Below, one piece after another: positions 1 through 10,724 of a stretch of DNA of 64,000 nt. The notes below the pieces were generated by a model. That model searched no databases, had not been told where the DNA came from, and saw only the letters and a list, made by a program, of their open reading frames with translations. Position numbers and translations under genes: made by a program. The stretch is from Ruegeria sp. AD91A (GTDB lineage: Bacteria > Pseudomonadota > Alphaproteobacteria > Rhodobacterales > Rhodobacteraceae). The DNA is taken from positions 1,612,001 through 1,676,000 of the forward strand of contig NZ_CP031946.1 of the NCBI RefSeq assembly GCF_003443535.1, read 5' to 3'. Position 1 is the stretch's first letter; the number at the start of each line of letters is the position of its first letter.

Positions 1-1
1 G

Positions 2-1264
2 ATTGCCGCAGCCAAGGGTGCGGATGTAATTGTGCTGGATCATCACCTCGGCGGCGAAACCCTGCCGGACTGCGTTGCCGTCGTGAATCCCAACCGGCAG
101 GATGAAAGCGGTGATCTGAGCTATTTCTGCGCGGCGGGTGTCGTGTTTCTGATGTTGGTCGAAGCTGGGCGCCAATTGCGCGAGGCGGGCGCAAAGGGGC
201 CTGACCTGATGTCGATGCTGGACCTGGTGGCCCTGGCAACCGTGGCTGACGTCGCGCCTCTGATCAGTGCCAATCGCGCCCTTGTTCGACAAGGCCTGAA
301 AGTGATGGCGCAAAGGCAACGCCCCGGACTTGTCGCATTGTCCGATGTCTCACGCATGGATACGGCGCCTAACAGCTATCACCTGGGTTTTCTGCTTGGT
401 CCCCGCGTTAACGCGGGCGGTCGCATCGGACAGGCCGATCTGGGTGCCCGCCTGCTGAGCACGGATTCCCTGCCCGAGGCACAGGCCCTGTCCGAACGGC
501 TGGACACGTTGAACACAGAACGCCGGGACATTGAAAATGACGTACGCGCGGCCGCAATGGAACAAGCCGAAGGCCGCGGTCTCGACGCGCCACTGGTCTG
601 GGCAGCCGGTGAAGGCTGGCACCCCGGTGTGGTGGGCATCGTGGCGTCTCGATTGAAAGAAACCGCCAACCGTCCGGCCATTGTGATCGGTTTTGACGGT
701 GATGAGGGCAAAGGCTCGGGCCGCTCGGTCTCGGGTGTGGATTTAGGGGCGTCGATCCAGCGGCTCGCGGCTGAAGGGTTGCTGGTCAAGGGTGGCGGCC
801 ACAAGATGGCCGCTGGACTTACCGTCATGCGCGACAAACTGGAACCTGCCATGGAACGCCTCAGTGAATTGCTGGCTAAACAAGGCGCAGGTCAGGGCGG
901 CCCGGCGGATATGAAGCTGGACGGTGCCCTTATGCCGGGTGCGGCGACAGTGGAACTGGTCGAACAGATCGAACAGGCCGGACCGTTTGGTGCCGGAGCC
1001 CCCGCCCCGCGATACGCGCTTCCGGATCTCCAGGTGCGTTTTGCCAAACGTGTGGGGGAAACGCATCTGAAGCTGTCGTTGTCCGATGGCATGGGCGGCG
1101 GGCTGGATGCGATTGCCTTTGGTGCCTTTGACGGTCCGATGGGCGAGAAACTGTCAAATCATGGTGGCGCACGCTTTCATTTTGCAGGCCGACTTGAGGT
1201 GAACACCTGGGGTGGGCGCCAATCCGTGCAACTCAGGCTCGAGGACGCGGCAGAGGCAAGTTGA
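2..1264 (+). CDS. recJ: Single-stranded-DNA-specific exonuclease RecJ, C-terminal part
   Basis: RecJ degrades single-stranded DNA 5' to 3' in recombinational and mismatch repair. The window opens inside the gene: the reading frame is open from base 2 and reaches the LDHH motif (DHH-family metal site) at about residue 13. It continues through the DHHA1 domain, with a GGGHKMAAG motif near residue 250 that contacts DNA, and the C-terminal OB-like domain, ending at a TGA. About 420 residues are visible, and the first ~150 residues of a typical RecJ lie outside the window. The GTG at base 32 falls inside the DHH domain and is not a real start. No terminator is obvious before the tRNA genes that follow. 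Confidence 0.95.
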   Translation: MAAAKGADVIVLDHHLGGETLPDCVAVVNPNRQDESGDLSYFCAAGVVFLMLVEAGRQLREAGAKGPDLMSMLDLVALATVADVAPLISANRALVRQGLKVMAQRQRPGLVALSDVSRMDTAPNSYHLGFLLGPRVNAGGRIGQADLGARLLSTDSLPEAQALSERLDTLNTERRDIENDVRAAAMEQAEGRGLDAPLVWAAGEGWHPGVVGIVASRLKETANRPAIVIGFDGDEGKGSGRSVSGVDLGASIQRLAAEGLLVKGGGHKMAAGLTVMRDKLEPAMERLSELLAKQGAGQGGPADMKLDGALMPGAATVELVEQIEQAGPFGAGAPAPRYALPDLQVRFAKRVGETHLKLSLSDGMGGGLDAIAFGAFDGPMGEKLSNHGGARFHFAGRLEVNTWGGRQSVQLRLEDAAEAS

Positions 1265-1362
1265 CGTCTCGCCCAGATGGGCCAAAAAACTTTCAACTCC
1301 CTGCGTTTTTCGGCTTGCGGGGGTCACAGTGAAACCGTAAAAGGCCCTCCACAAGCCAGCGT

Positions 1363-1437
1363 GGCCCGTTCGTCTATCGGTTAGGACGCCAGGTTTTCAA
1401 CCTGGAAAGAGGGGTTCGATTCCCCTACGGGCTACCA
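1363..1437 (+). tRNA. tRNA-Glu (anticodon UUC), copy 1
   Basis: A complete cloverleaf can be folded. The acceptor stem GGCCCGT pairs with ACGGGCT, the anticodon stem CCAGG/CCTGG holds the loop TTTTCAA with anticodon TTC at 1396-1398, and the T arm is GGGGTTCGATTCCCC. The 3' CCA is encoded. It charges glutamate and reads GAA/GAG. The gene lies about 100 bases after recJ on the same strand. Confidence 0.97.
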
Positions 1438-1461
1438 CTTGTGCTTGCGTCACTCTCATGT

Positions 1462-1536
1462 GGCCCGTTCGTCTATCGGTTAGGACGCCAGGTTTTCAAC
1501 CTGGAAAGAGGGGTTCGATTCCCCTACGGGCTACCA
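1462..1536 (+). tRNA. tRNA-Glu (anticodon UUC), copy 2
   Basis: This is a base-for-base copy of the tRNA at 1363-1437, starting 99 bases later, with the same anticodon and an encoded CCA. The 24-base spacer between the copies is unrelated to the sequence upstream of copy 1, so the duplication is limited to the gene. The two copies are probably transcribed together. Confidence 0.97.
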
Positions 1537-1602
1537 TTTCCCCGCATCTTCAGCCTTTGCTTTCTGATCTGACAATTGGCCTTTTCTGACGCGTGGTTGA
1601 TG

Positions 1603-2400
1603 TCACGCCGCATCAGATCCACCTACTTTCGCAACCTGTACGTCAATGCCCCAGCGGTCAAAGGACTTGGCCATCGCCCCTTTCGGTGCCGCATCTGTCA
1701 CAATCGCGTGCACCAGACGCGGATCTGGCCCGACATAAGGGGCCATATTGCCAAATTTGAAATGCGCGGCAGCCATGACAACGTGATCCGCCTGACCAGC
1801 CACGACCATGGCAAGATCTGCCTCTGCCGGGCTGTGATACAGAAACCCCCTGCTGTCCGAGATCGCATCCGTGCTGAGGATCGCAAGATCAAACGCATAT
1901 CGTTGCAATTGCCTCTGGGCGACGTGGCCAAACGTGCCCCTCTCATCACTTTGCAGCTCTCCGCCCAGCAGATGCACACGGTTTCCATTGATCCCCGCCA
2001 AGGTCTGCACAACACCGATAGAATTGCTTACAACCGTCAGGCGGTTGGCCCGGCGCAATTCCTCGGCGACAAAGGCGGTGGTCGAGCCGACATCCAGAAA
2101 AACCGTCATCTGATCCCGGGCCATTTTGGCCGTATGAGCAGCGATAAGACGCTTTTCGTCGGCATGCTGCGAAATTCGGCGAAAGAAACCGGGATCACCT
2201 TGCGCCCCGGCAAGGTAGGCACCGCCATGAACGCGCTCGATCGTGCCCGCCTTGGACAGGGACTTGATCGTACGTCGCACCGTTTCTTCGGACACACCCA
2301 GCACATTCACTAAATCAGAGTTTCGCGCTGCCCCGCCCAGACGCCGCAATGCGTCAAGCAATTCCAGTTCACGATGGGTGTTTGGGGCTTTTTTCTTCAC
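1603..2400 (-). CDS. DeoR/GlpR-family transcriptional regulator
   Basis: A 265-residue repressor-type protein. The N-terminal winged helix-turn-helix (about residues 10-65) has the DeoR signature VSEETVRRTIKSL followed by a VHGGAYL wing. The C-terminal DeoRC effector domain contains the phosphosugar-binding pattern DVGSTTAF...VSNSIGVV. Family members sense phosphorylated sugars or sugar alcohols. Its closest metabolic neighbour is the glycerol ABC operon from base 5911, from which it is separated by broken V-ATPase genes, so a GlpR-like role is plausible but inferred. The start is the ATG preceding KKKAPNTHRE. The family assignment is firm and the ligand is not. Confidence 0.88.
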   Translation of the reverse strand: MKKKAPNTHRELELLDALRRLGGAARNSDLVNVLGVSEETVRRTIKSLSKAGTIERVHGGAYLAGAQGDPGFFRRISQHADEKRLIAAHTAKMARDQMTVFLDVGSTTAFVAEELRRANRLTVVSNSIGVVQTLAGINGNRVHLLGGELQSDERGTFGHVAQRQLQRYAFDLAILSTDAISDSRGFLYHSPAEADLAMVVAGQADHVVMAAAHFKFGNMAPYVGPDPRLVHAIVTDAAPKGAMAKSFDRWGIDVQVAKVGGSDAA

Positions 2401-2531
2401 TGTCAGCTCCGAATATTCGGTTTCGCATCATAAGGGCATGGATCGTCGCACACGACAAGCCGGTGACACGACTGTGCTGCGAGGTATTTCCAGCCTTCGG
2501 GGATCGCCGGAATGAACCGGTGTTATCTGTC

Positions 2532-3956
2532 TCAGACCCCAAGCTTTTCTCGGCACAGGTTTTCGATCTTATGCCAGGTGGATTTGTATTCGGGTGTGTT
2601 TTCTGCCGCATAGTGAAAGTTCTTCATCAACCCGGTCAGTTGCGTGAACACCTGTCGGGCCTCGGCCTTGTCGACATAGACTGCCGTGGATTGCGCCACA
2701 TCGTGCACAAGCTTGAACGTCATTATTTGCCGTTCGAGTGGCACGGTCGCATCGACTTTGTCAAATGCGTCCTGCTGCAAGTAGACCATGTCAACGAACA
2801 ACGCTTTTTGTTGGGTTGCAAAATCGTCAATCGTGACACCCTCTTCCCCAGTGACCTGCATCATCTGAACGACCTGTTCACCTTTTTCGATCAGCGTCAG
2901 AAGCTCACGTACTTTGCCCGTCCACCCCGGTTCGGCGTTCTTGTCGTACCAGTCGGACAATTGGTCAGTATTCCGGGACCAGCTGAGCATCGGGTCGACT
3001 GCCGGATAAAACCGCTTGTAAGCCCGTTCATATGACAACCCGAGGAAGCACTTGACCGTCGACAGGTTTGACTGGGTTACCGGCTCGTCAAAGTTGCCGC
3101 CAGCAGGCGAAACCGTACCGATCAGTGTCAGGCTGCCGAAATCGCCGTCATTTGTTTTCAACGCCCCGGCGCGTTCGTACAGACCCTTGATCGAGCTTTC
3201 CAGATAGGCCGGAAACCCTTCTTCGCCCGGAATTTCCTCGAGCTCGCCAGAGGTTTCACGCATGGCTTGCGCCCACCGGCTGGTGCTGTCGGCGATTAAC
3301 AGAACGTCATACCCCATCTGACGGTAGTATTCCCCCAACGTTATTCCGGTGAAGATCGACGCCTCGCGCGCGGCAAACGGCATGGACGACGTGTTACAGA
3401 TGATGATCGTCCGATCCATCAGGCTGCCGCCGGTGGTCGGATCGGTCATCTTCGGGAATTCCTCGATGGTCTCTACCGCCTCACCCGCGCGCTCGCCGCA
3501 GGCCACAACGATCACGATATCCACTTTTGCGTTCCGTGCGATCAGGTTTTGCAGCACGGTTTTACCCGCTCCGAACGGCCCGGGAATACAGGCCGTGCCA
3601 CCGCGTGCAATCGGAAAGAACGTGTCAATCAGTCGTTGCGAAGTCAGAACCGGTTCCGTCGGATACAACCGCTCGGACAGTGCGCGCTTCAGTACATTTT
3701 CTGGCAGTGGTCGCCGAACCAGCCATTTCTGCGAGAGTGTCAGCGTATGCTCACCACCGATTTCGTCTTCCAGACGGGCCACGATGTCATGGATCGTGGC
3801 CGCGCCTTTTTGCACCCAGACTACCTTGTACACGCCGGTCCAGTTGAACGACAGCATGATCTTGTGGCTTAGATGGCCTTCGGGTACTGTTCCAATGCTG
3901 TCCCCAGCAGTGACCGTGTCGCCCACCTTCACTGACGGCGTAAAGGACCATATCGT
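2532..3956 (-). pseudogene. V-type ATPase subunit A, N-terminally truncated
   Basis: V-type subunit A is the catalytic ATP-hydrolysing/synthesising subunit. The frame carries the A-subunit Walker A motif GPFGAGKT and continues to a natural C-terminus (REKLGV). Homology begins only at the WSFTPSVKVGD segment of the A-specific insertion, so roughly the first 110 residues of a ~580-residue protein are missing. Upstream of the break the DNA encodes subunit D in another frame. The first in-frame ATG (3977) lies in the D-derived part and is probably not a natural start. The order B-D'-'A is abnormal, because A normally precedes B and D. This is probably a non-functional remnant. Confidence 0.8.
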
Positions 3957-4335
3957 GCAGCAACCGAGCAGCGACATCGACCCAATGGGGTTTGGTCAAA
4001 ACGGGATATGGACGCACGACAACGTCGATCCGGACCAGGTCGGGCATCTTGACACCCACCACGTTGACCTCCTTGACCTTGTAATCCCTGAGCTCGACCA
4101 GCCCCTCCAAATCAATGCCCTGTTGGGCCAGCATCGGTAGCTTTTCTCCTACCTGCTGCGAAAGGACCTGCACTTCGTGCTCAAGCCGCTTGACTTCTTC
4201 CCGAGCCCTGACCCGTTCGGCCATCAACTGTTGCCGTTTCAGGTCCAAAGACGGCAGGAACCGCTCATAGCTTTTTAGCTGTGTCTGCTCGCGTGCAAGC
4301 GATGATTTATTCAGCTGCAACCGCGCCATTGGCAT
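3950..4335 (-). pseudogene. V-type ATPase subunit D, C-terminally truncated
   Basis: Subunit D is the coiled-coil central stalk of V-type ATPases. The first ~125 residues match the family: an N-terminal coiled coil (LNKSSLAREQTQLKSYERFL...KRLEHEVQ), then VNVVGVKMPDLV and VVVRPYPVLTKPHWVD. At VAARLLHD, around base 3955, homology stops and the DNA switches to subunit A in a different frame. The ORF runs on to 3787 as nonsense. A normal D has ~200 residues and ends in a second long helix, which is missing here. It overlaps the end of the subunit B frame, as expected for coupled V-ATPase genes. Without its C-terminal helix it should not form a rotor shaft. Confidence 0.8.
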
Positions 4336-5667
4336 CCTTCGGGAAATACTTGTCGATCAATGCCTGCTTCATAAGCAACTGTTCCGGCGCAAAGCACTCT
4401 GCCAGTGTCTTCCAATCCAGATCCAGCGCCTCTTCCAGCGGGATCGAAACATTGATGTCCATGAACCGAGACCGGAACAGGCCGCCGAATTTCAACAACT
4501 GGTGATCGTAGTCCGACAGATCGAAGGCCATCGCCTGTTTTTGCACGGCATCGCGGCTTTCAGAATAGAAACGGATCATCGTGTTCATGATCTGCCCGTG
4601 ATCTTCGCGGGTGGTCTTGCCGATCACGTTCTGTTTGAGGCGCGACAGGCTGCCAAACGGATCGATCACGCCGGAATGCAAATAGAACTGCCCTTCGGTG
4701 ATATAGCCGGTGTTGTCAGGTACCGGGTGGGTTACATCATTTCCGGGCATAGTCGTGACGGTCAGAACCGTAACCGACCCGCCTTTGGCATAGTCACAGG
4801 CTTTTTCGTATCGCGCGCAAGCTGGGAATACAGGTCCCCCATATAGCCGCGCTGAGAAGGCACCCTTTCCTGACTGATACCAACCTCTTTCATTGCATCA
4901 GCATAGGCGGCCATGTCTGTCAGCAAGACCAGCAAGCGTTTGCCCTCTTCCACAGCAAACTTCTCGGCCACCGCCAGCGCCATGTCCGGCACCAGCAGAC
5001 GTTCGACCAAAGGATCAATCGCCTGGTTGACGAACATGACGGTGCGCGAAAACACGCCCGCATCTTCGAACGAGGTGCGGAACGTGTGGTAGTCGTCAAA
5101 AATTAGCCCCAGCCCGCCAGAGACCACGATATCTGCGTCTGCCTGGATACCGATTCGGCTGAGGAAAGCATTGAATGGCTCGCCAGAAACCGAGAAAATC
5201 GGAATATTCTGGCTCTCGACCAAAGTGTTGAACACATCGATCATCGGCACATCTGTCCGAATCATTTTATTCGGAACCGCTCGTTCCGCCGGGTTGACGG
5301 TCGGTCCGCCAATATCGATATGCGGCTCCGCAGACAGGTCGGGGCCTCCATCAATGGCAACACCGGCGCCATCAAAGACCCGCCCCAGAATGTTGGCCGA
5401 ATAAGGTGTCTGCATCGGATGACCGAGAAAGGTTGCCGTTGCTTCGGTCGATATTCCCTTGGTACCCGAAAACACCTGCAACGTGACGACATCCCGGTCG
5501 ATGAAGATCGTCTGGGCCAGTGATTTTCGGCCATTTACCGTCTCGATCACAGCAAGGTCGTTGAACCGAACAGCCGGTTCACGAGTGTCCTCGATTGGCA
5601 CACGAACCTTGATTGTGTCCCAGACAATTTCCAGAACACGCGTGTACTTCAACAGACTTCGGGACAT
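4307..5667 (-). pseudogene. V-type ATPase subunit B, frameshifted
   Basis: This is the non-catalytic nucleotide-binding subunit of V-type ATPase. The first frame (5667-4762) reads well from a natural start (MSRSLLKYTRV) to SQLARD, then shifts into KKPVTMPKAG and stops. The second frame (ending 4307) supplies the missing continuation YEKACDYAKGGSVTV, then TMPGNDVTHPVPDNTGYITEGQ, to a normal C-terminus. The two halves join perfectly if one T is restored in the GAT-AC codons at about base 4810 (minus strand reads GCGCGCGATACG). Apart from this single base, subunit B is full-length (~450 residues). It is a recent frameshift or a sequencing error. Together with the damaged D and A next door, true decay is more likely. 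Confidence 0.82.
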
Positions 5668-5910
5668 TGCCTGCCCTCACTGTTCCAAGTCGTTTTCCGC
5701 AATTCGGGCTGCACGGTTCAGCGGTAATTTTTGTATAAAAAATGGCAGCTTACAGCGAATTCACAAATTGGCAAATGAGTTCAGCCCCCCTCTTTCGGGA
5801 TGTCTGAACGTCAATTACTAAATTTTTAGTTTGACACGTACGCAAGAAATCGCTGATGCTGTCCGGCATCCGGTTTCTGCCGGAGAACCATAATTTTTGG
5901 GAGGAGACAG

Positions 5911-7650
<1,740 letters not shown>

Positions 7651-7662
7651 GCTGTTGAAACC

Positions 7663-7686
7663 GGGGGTGCCGTTTGCGGCATCCCC
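7663..7686 (+). terminator. Hairpin between glpV and glpS
   Basis: A 10-bp stem with one G-U pair (GGGGGTGCCG / CGGCATCCCC) closes on a TTTG loop 12 bases after the glpV stop. No T-run follows, so it probably protects the glpV 3' end or attenuates transcription, giving more binding protein than transporter. It is not likely to be a full terminator. Confidence 0.6.
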
Positions 7687-7736
7687 ACATCAAGACCAAG
7701 ACAGCGCGACGCGCTGCGGGATCGGAACCCACAGAC

Positions 7737-8786
7737 ATGATCGAACTTCAAGACGCGACCAAACGGGTCGGCAACGTCAACCATATCAAACCCACGTCAC
7801 TGACCTTGCAAACCGGCCATTTCAATGTGCTGCTGGGTGCCACCGGGTCAGGCAAGACCTCTCTTATCAAGATGATGGCCGGTCTGGATCCGATAGCCTC
7901 GGGCAAGGTCATTATGGATGGCCAGAACGTCACGCGGCTGAACACGCAAAAGCGACAAATCAGCCTCGTGCACCAGTTCTTCGTGAACTACCCGCATATG
8001 ACCGTATTCGACAACATCGCCTCTCCTTTGCGTGTAGCAGGCATGGCGCAGTCCGAAATCCAGGGCCGCGTTGAAGAGGCTGCGGACCTGCTGCAATTAC
8101 GCCCCATGCTGCACCGTCGGCCGCACGAGCTGTCGGGCGGGCAACAGCAACGGACCGCACTGGCGCGTGCCATCGCGAAGGAAAGCCGCGCCGTGTTCCT
8201 CGACGAACCGCTGGCCAACCTTGATTACAAACTGCGTGAAGAACTGCGCGAGCAGCTTCCCGACCTGTTCGCTGGTCGCGGGGCCGTTGTGGTCTACGCC
8301 ACCTCGGAACCCGAAGAGGCCCTTTTGCTGGGCGGCTACACCGCCCTCATGGAAGATGGCCGTGTGACCCAGTTCGGTCCGACTGCCGACATCTACCGAA
8401 ACCCTGAAAACATTGCCGCCGCACGTGTGTTCTCGGACCCGCCGATCAACGTTGCCCAAATAACAGTATCTGGCGCTCAGGCGCAGTTGGCTGGCGGCGG
8501 CGGCTGGTCCGTCACGGATTTGGTGGATGGAGAGTACATGGTCGCCGTGCGCCCTCACCGCGTGACGCCATTCCGTACATCTGACACGGATGTCGAGCTG
8601 ACGGGCCGCGTTATCGTAACCGAACTCTCAGGTTCGGATTCCAGCGCGCATTTCCAGCATGGGGATGACGCCTGGGTATCATTGGCTGCTGGCGTTCACC
8701 CCTATCAGGTGGGTGAAGATCACAGTTTCTACATGAACCCGGCCCATTGCCGGTATTTCGGCCAAGACGGCAAAAGGGTGGCCTGA
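7737..8786 (+). CDS. glpS: Glycerol ABC transporter ATPase GlpS
   Basis: An ABC ATPase of about 349 residues from the ATG at 7737 (MIELQDATKRVG). The frame also opens from a TTG at 7674, but that would add a 21-residue non-homologous tail overlapping the hairpin. It has Walker A GATGSGKT, an LSGGQQQR signature, Walker B AVFLDEP and a C-terminal OB-type (TOBE/MalK-like) domain after about residue 235. The switch residue in the usual VTHD position reads YATSEPEEA, so the canonical histidine is replaced. With GlpT it should power glycerol import through GlpP/GlpQ. It is followed by glpT after one base. Confidence 0.86.
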   Translation: MIELQDATKRVGNVNHIKPTSLTLQTGHFNVLLGATGSGKTSLIKMMAGLDPIASGKVIMDGQNVTRLNTQKRQISLVHQFFVNYPHMTVFDNIASPLRVAGMAQSEIQGRVEEAADLLQLRPMLHRRPHELSGGQQQRTALARAIAKESRAVFLDEPLANLDYKLREELREQLPDLFAGRGAVVVYATSEPEEALLLGGYTALMEDGRVTQFGPTADIYRNPENIAAARVFSDPPINVAQITVSGAQAQLAGGGGWSVTDLVDGEYMVAVRPHRVTPFRTSDTDVELTGRVIVTELSGSDSSAHFQHGDDAWVSLAAGVHPYQVGEDHSFYMNPAHCRYFGQDGKRVA

Positions 8787-8787
8787 C

Positions 8788-9864
8788 ATGGCACAGATCA
8801 AGCTTTCAAACCTTCGACATAGCTACATGCCCGCGCCAAAAGGCCCAGAGGACTATGCGCTGAAGGAAATCGACGTGACATGGCGTGATGGTGGGGCGTA
8901 TGCACTGCTGGGGCCGTCAGGTTGCGGCAAGTCCACACTCCTCAACATCATCTCCGGCCTGCTGACCCCGTCCGAGGGGCGTATCCTGTTCGATGATCAG
9001 GATGTAACGGCCCTACCCCCGGATCAGCGCAACATCGCGCAAGTGTTTCAGTTCCCGGTGATCTACGACACCATGACCGTCGGCGAAAACCTGGCTTTTC
9101 CGCTGAAGAACAGAGGCGTTGATGCCGCTACGGTCAAGCGCCGTGTCAATGAAATTGCTGAGATGCTGGATGTCACGGATATGTTGGGCACCAAGGCCTC
9201 GGGCCTGAGCCCGGACAACAAGCAGAAAATCTCGATGGGCCGTGGCCTTGTTCGTGATGACGTGAACGCTGTGATGTTCGATGAGCCGTTGACCGTGATC
9301 GACCCCCATCTGAAATGGAAGCTGCGGTCCAAGCTGAAAGAACTGCATCAGCGCGTGCAAGCCACCATGATCTACGTGACCCATGACCAGACAGAGGCGT
9401 TGACCTTCGCCGATGAGGTTGTCGTTATGCAGGACGGAGAAGTGGTTCAAATCGGCACGCCGGTCGAACTGTTCGAGCGTCCTCAGCACACTTTTGTCGG
9501 CCACTTCATCGGCTCGCCCGGTATGAACGTTCTTCCGTGTGAGGCCAAAGGCGACCGCGCCATCTTTGAAGGGCACGAAATCATGCTGGAAGGCCGCGCG
9601 CATGGTGACGGAGGCCACACTGATCTGGGTATTCGCCCGGAATATGTGGGCTTCGGCGAGACCGGCATCCCCGCGCATGTAACCAAAGTATCGGACATCG
9701 GTCGCCATTTTGTGGTTAGCGCGATGGTCGGAAACACCGCCCTCAAGGCTGTAACCGAACACAGCGTGCCCGAGCCGGGCTCGCAGGTCTTCCTGCAATT
9801 CAAACCCGAACAATCCCGCGTCTATCGGGACGGCTGGATCGCAACCGAGGAGCGGGCGCAATGA
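8788..9864 (+). CDS. glpT: Glycerol ABC transporter ATPase GlpT
   Basis: The second ABC ATPase of the system, 358 residues. Walker A is GPSGCGKST, Walker B is VMFDEP and the switch region is VTHDQTEA. The ABC signature is unusual: the LSGGQ position reads LSPDNKQK. GlpS has a canonical LSGGQ but lacks the switch histidine, while GlpT has the switch histidine but a degenerate signature. In a heterodimer each composite ATP site pairs Walker A and the switch of one subunit with the signature of the other, so one site would be canonical and one degenerate. The C-terminal TOBE-like domain is intact. It overlaps glpP by four bases. Confidence 0.86.
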   Translation: MAQIKLSNLRHSYMPAPKGPEDYALKEIDVTWRDGGAYALLGPSGCGKSTLLNIISGLLTPSEGRILFDDQDVTALPPDQRNIAQVFQFPVIYDTMTVGENLAFPLKNRGVDAATVKRRVNEIAEMLDVTDMLGTKASGLSPDNKQKISMGRGLVRDDVNAVMFDEPLTVIDPHLKWKLRSKLKELHQRVQATMIYVTHDQTEALTFADEVVVMQDGEVVQIGTPVELFERPQHTFVGHFIGSPGMNVLPCEAKGDRAIFEGHEIMLEGRAHGDGGHTDLGIRPEYVGFGETGIPAHVTKVSDIGRHFVVSAMVGNTALKAVTEHSVPEPGSQVFLQFKPEQSRVYRDGWIATEERAQ

Positions 9865-10724
9865 GAACAGAAAACCAAAAGGCGTGGTTCTTCGTCCTTC
9901 CGGTCCTGGCGCTGGTCGCGTTCAACGCGCTGGTGCCGATGATGACTGTGGTCAACTATTCGGTGCAGGAAACCTTTGGCAACAACCAGTTCTTCTGGGA
10001 AGGGCTCGGCTGGTTTGAACAAATCCTGAGATCAGACCGTTTCCAGGCCGCTTTGGGACGGCAGTTCCTGTTTACCTTCATGATCCTGATCATCGAGGTA
10101 CCCTTAGGCATCATCGTCGCGCTATCCATGCCGCGTAAAGGCTTTTGGGTGCCGGTCTGTCTGGTTCTGATGGCTCTGCCGATGCTGATACCGTGGAATG
10201 TGGTGGGCTCGATGTGGAACATCTTTACCCTGCCCAAGATCGGCCTGCTTGGATACTTCCTAAATGACGTTTTGGGCATCAACTATGACATGACCCAACA
10301 GCCTCTGTCGGCCTGGATTACGGTCATTGTGATGGATGTCTGGCATTGGACCTCACTGGTGGTGCTGCTTTGTTACGCGGGCCTCGTGTCGATCCCTGAC
10401 GCTTATTATCAGGCGGCCAAGATCGACGGTGCCAGCCCTTGGTCGGTGTTCCGCTACATCCAACTGCCCAAGATGAAGACAGTTCTGACCATCGCAATTC
10501 TTTTGCGGTTCATGGACAGTTTCAACATCTATACCGAGCCTTTCGTACTGACCGGCGGTGGCCCCGGCAACTCGACCACCCTACTGTCGATCGACCTGGT
10601 GAAGATCGCGTTGGGACAGTTCGACCTTGGCCCGGCGGCGGCGATGAGTCTGATCTATTTCGCCATCACATTGCTTGTGTCGTGGCTCTTCTACACTCTG
10701 ATGACAAAGGATGACGCAGAATGA
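9861..10724 (+). CDS. glpP: Glycerol ABC transporter permease GlpP
   Basis: An inner-membrane permease of 287 residues with six predicted hydrophobic segments, the first being FVLPVLALVAFNALVPMMTV. The EAA loop that docks to the ATPase is DAYYQAAKIDGASPWSVFRYI, as in MalF-type sugar permeases. It forms a heterodimeric channel with GlpQ. The start overlaps the glpT stop by four bases (ATGA) and the end overlaps the glpQ start in the same way, so translation is coupled. Confidence 0.88.
   Translation: MRTENQKAWFFVLPVLALVAFNALVPMMTVVNYSVQETFGNNQFFWEGLGWFEQILRSDRFQAALGRQFLFTFMILIIEVPLGIIVALSMPRKGFWVPVCLVLMALPMLIPWNVVGSMWNIFTLPKIGLLGYFLNDVLGINYDMTQQPLSAWITVIVMDVWHWTSLVVLLCYAGLVSIPDAYYQAAKIDGASPWSVFRYIQLPKMKTVLTIAILLRFMDSFNIYTEPFVLTGGGPGNSTTLLSIDLVKIALGQFDLGPAAAMSLIYFAITLLVSWLFYTLMTKDDAE

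Noticed and set aside
1363..1536. Direct repeat of 75 bases taken at first for an attachment site or CRISPR-like repeat
   Set aside because: It is simply two complete tRNA-Glu genes; there is no integrase, no third repeat and no further spacers. No CRISPR array was seen anywhere in the window.
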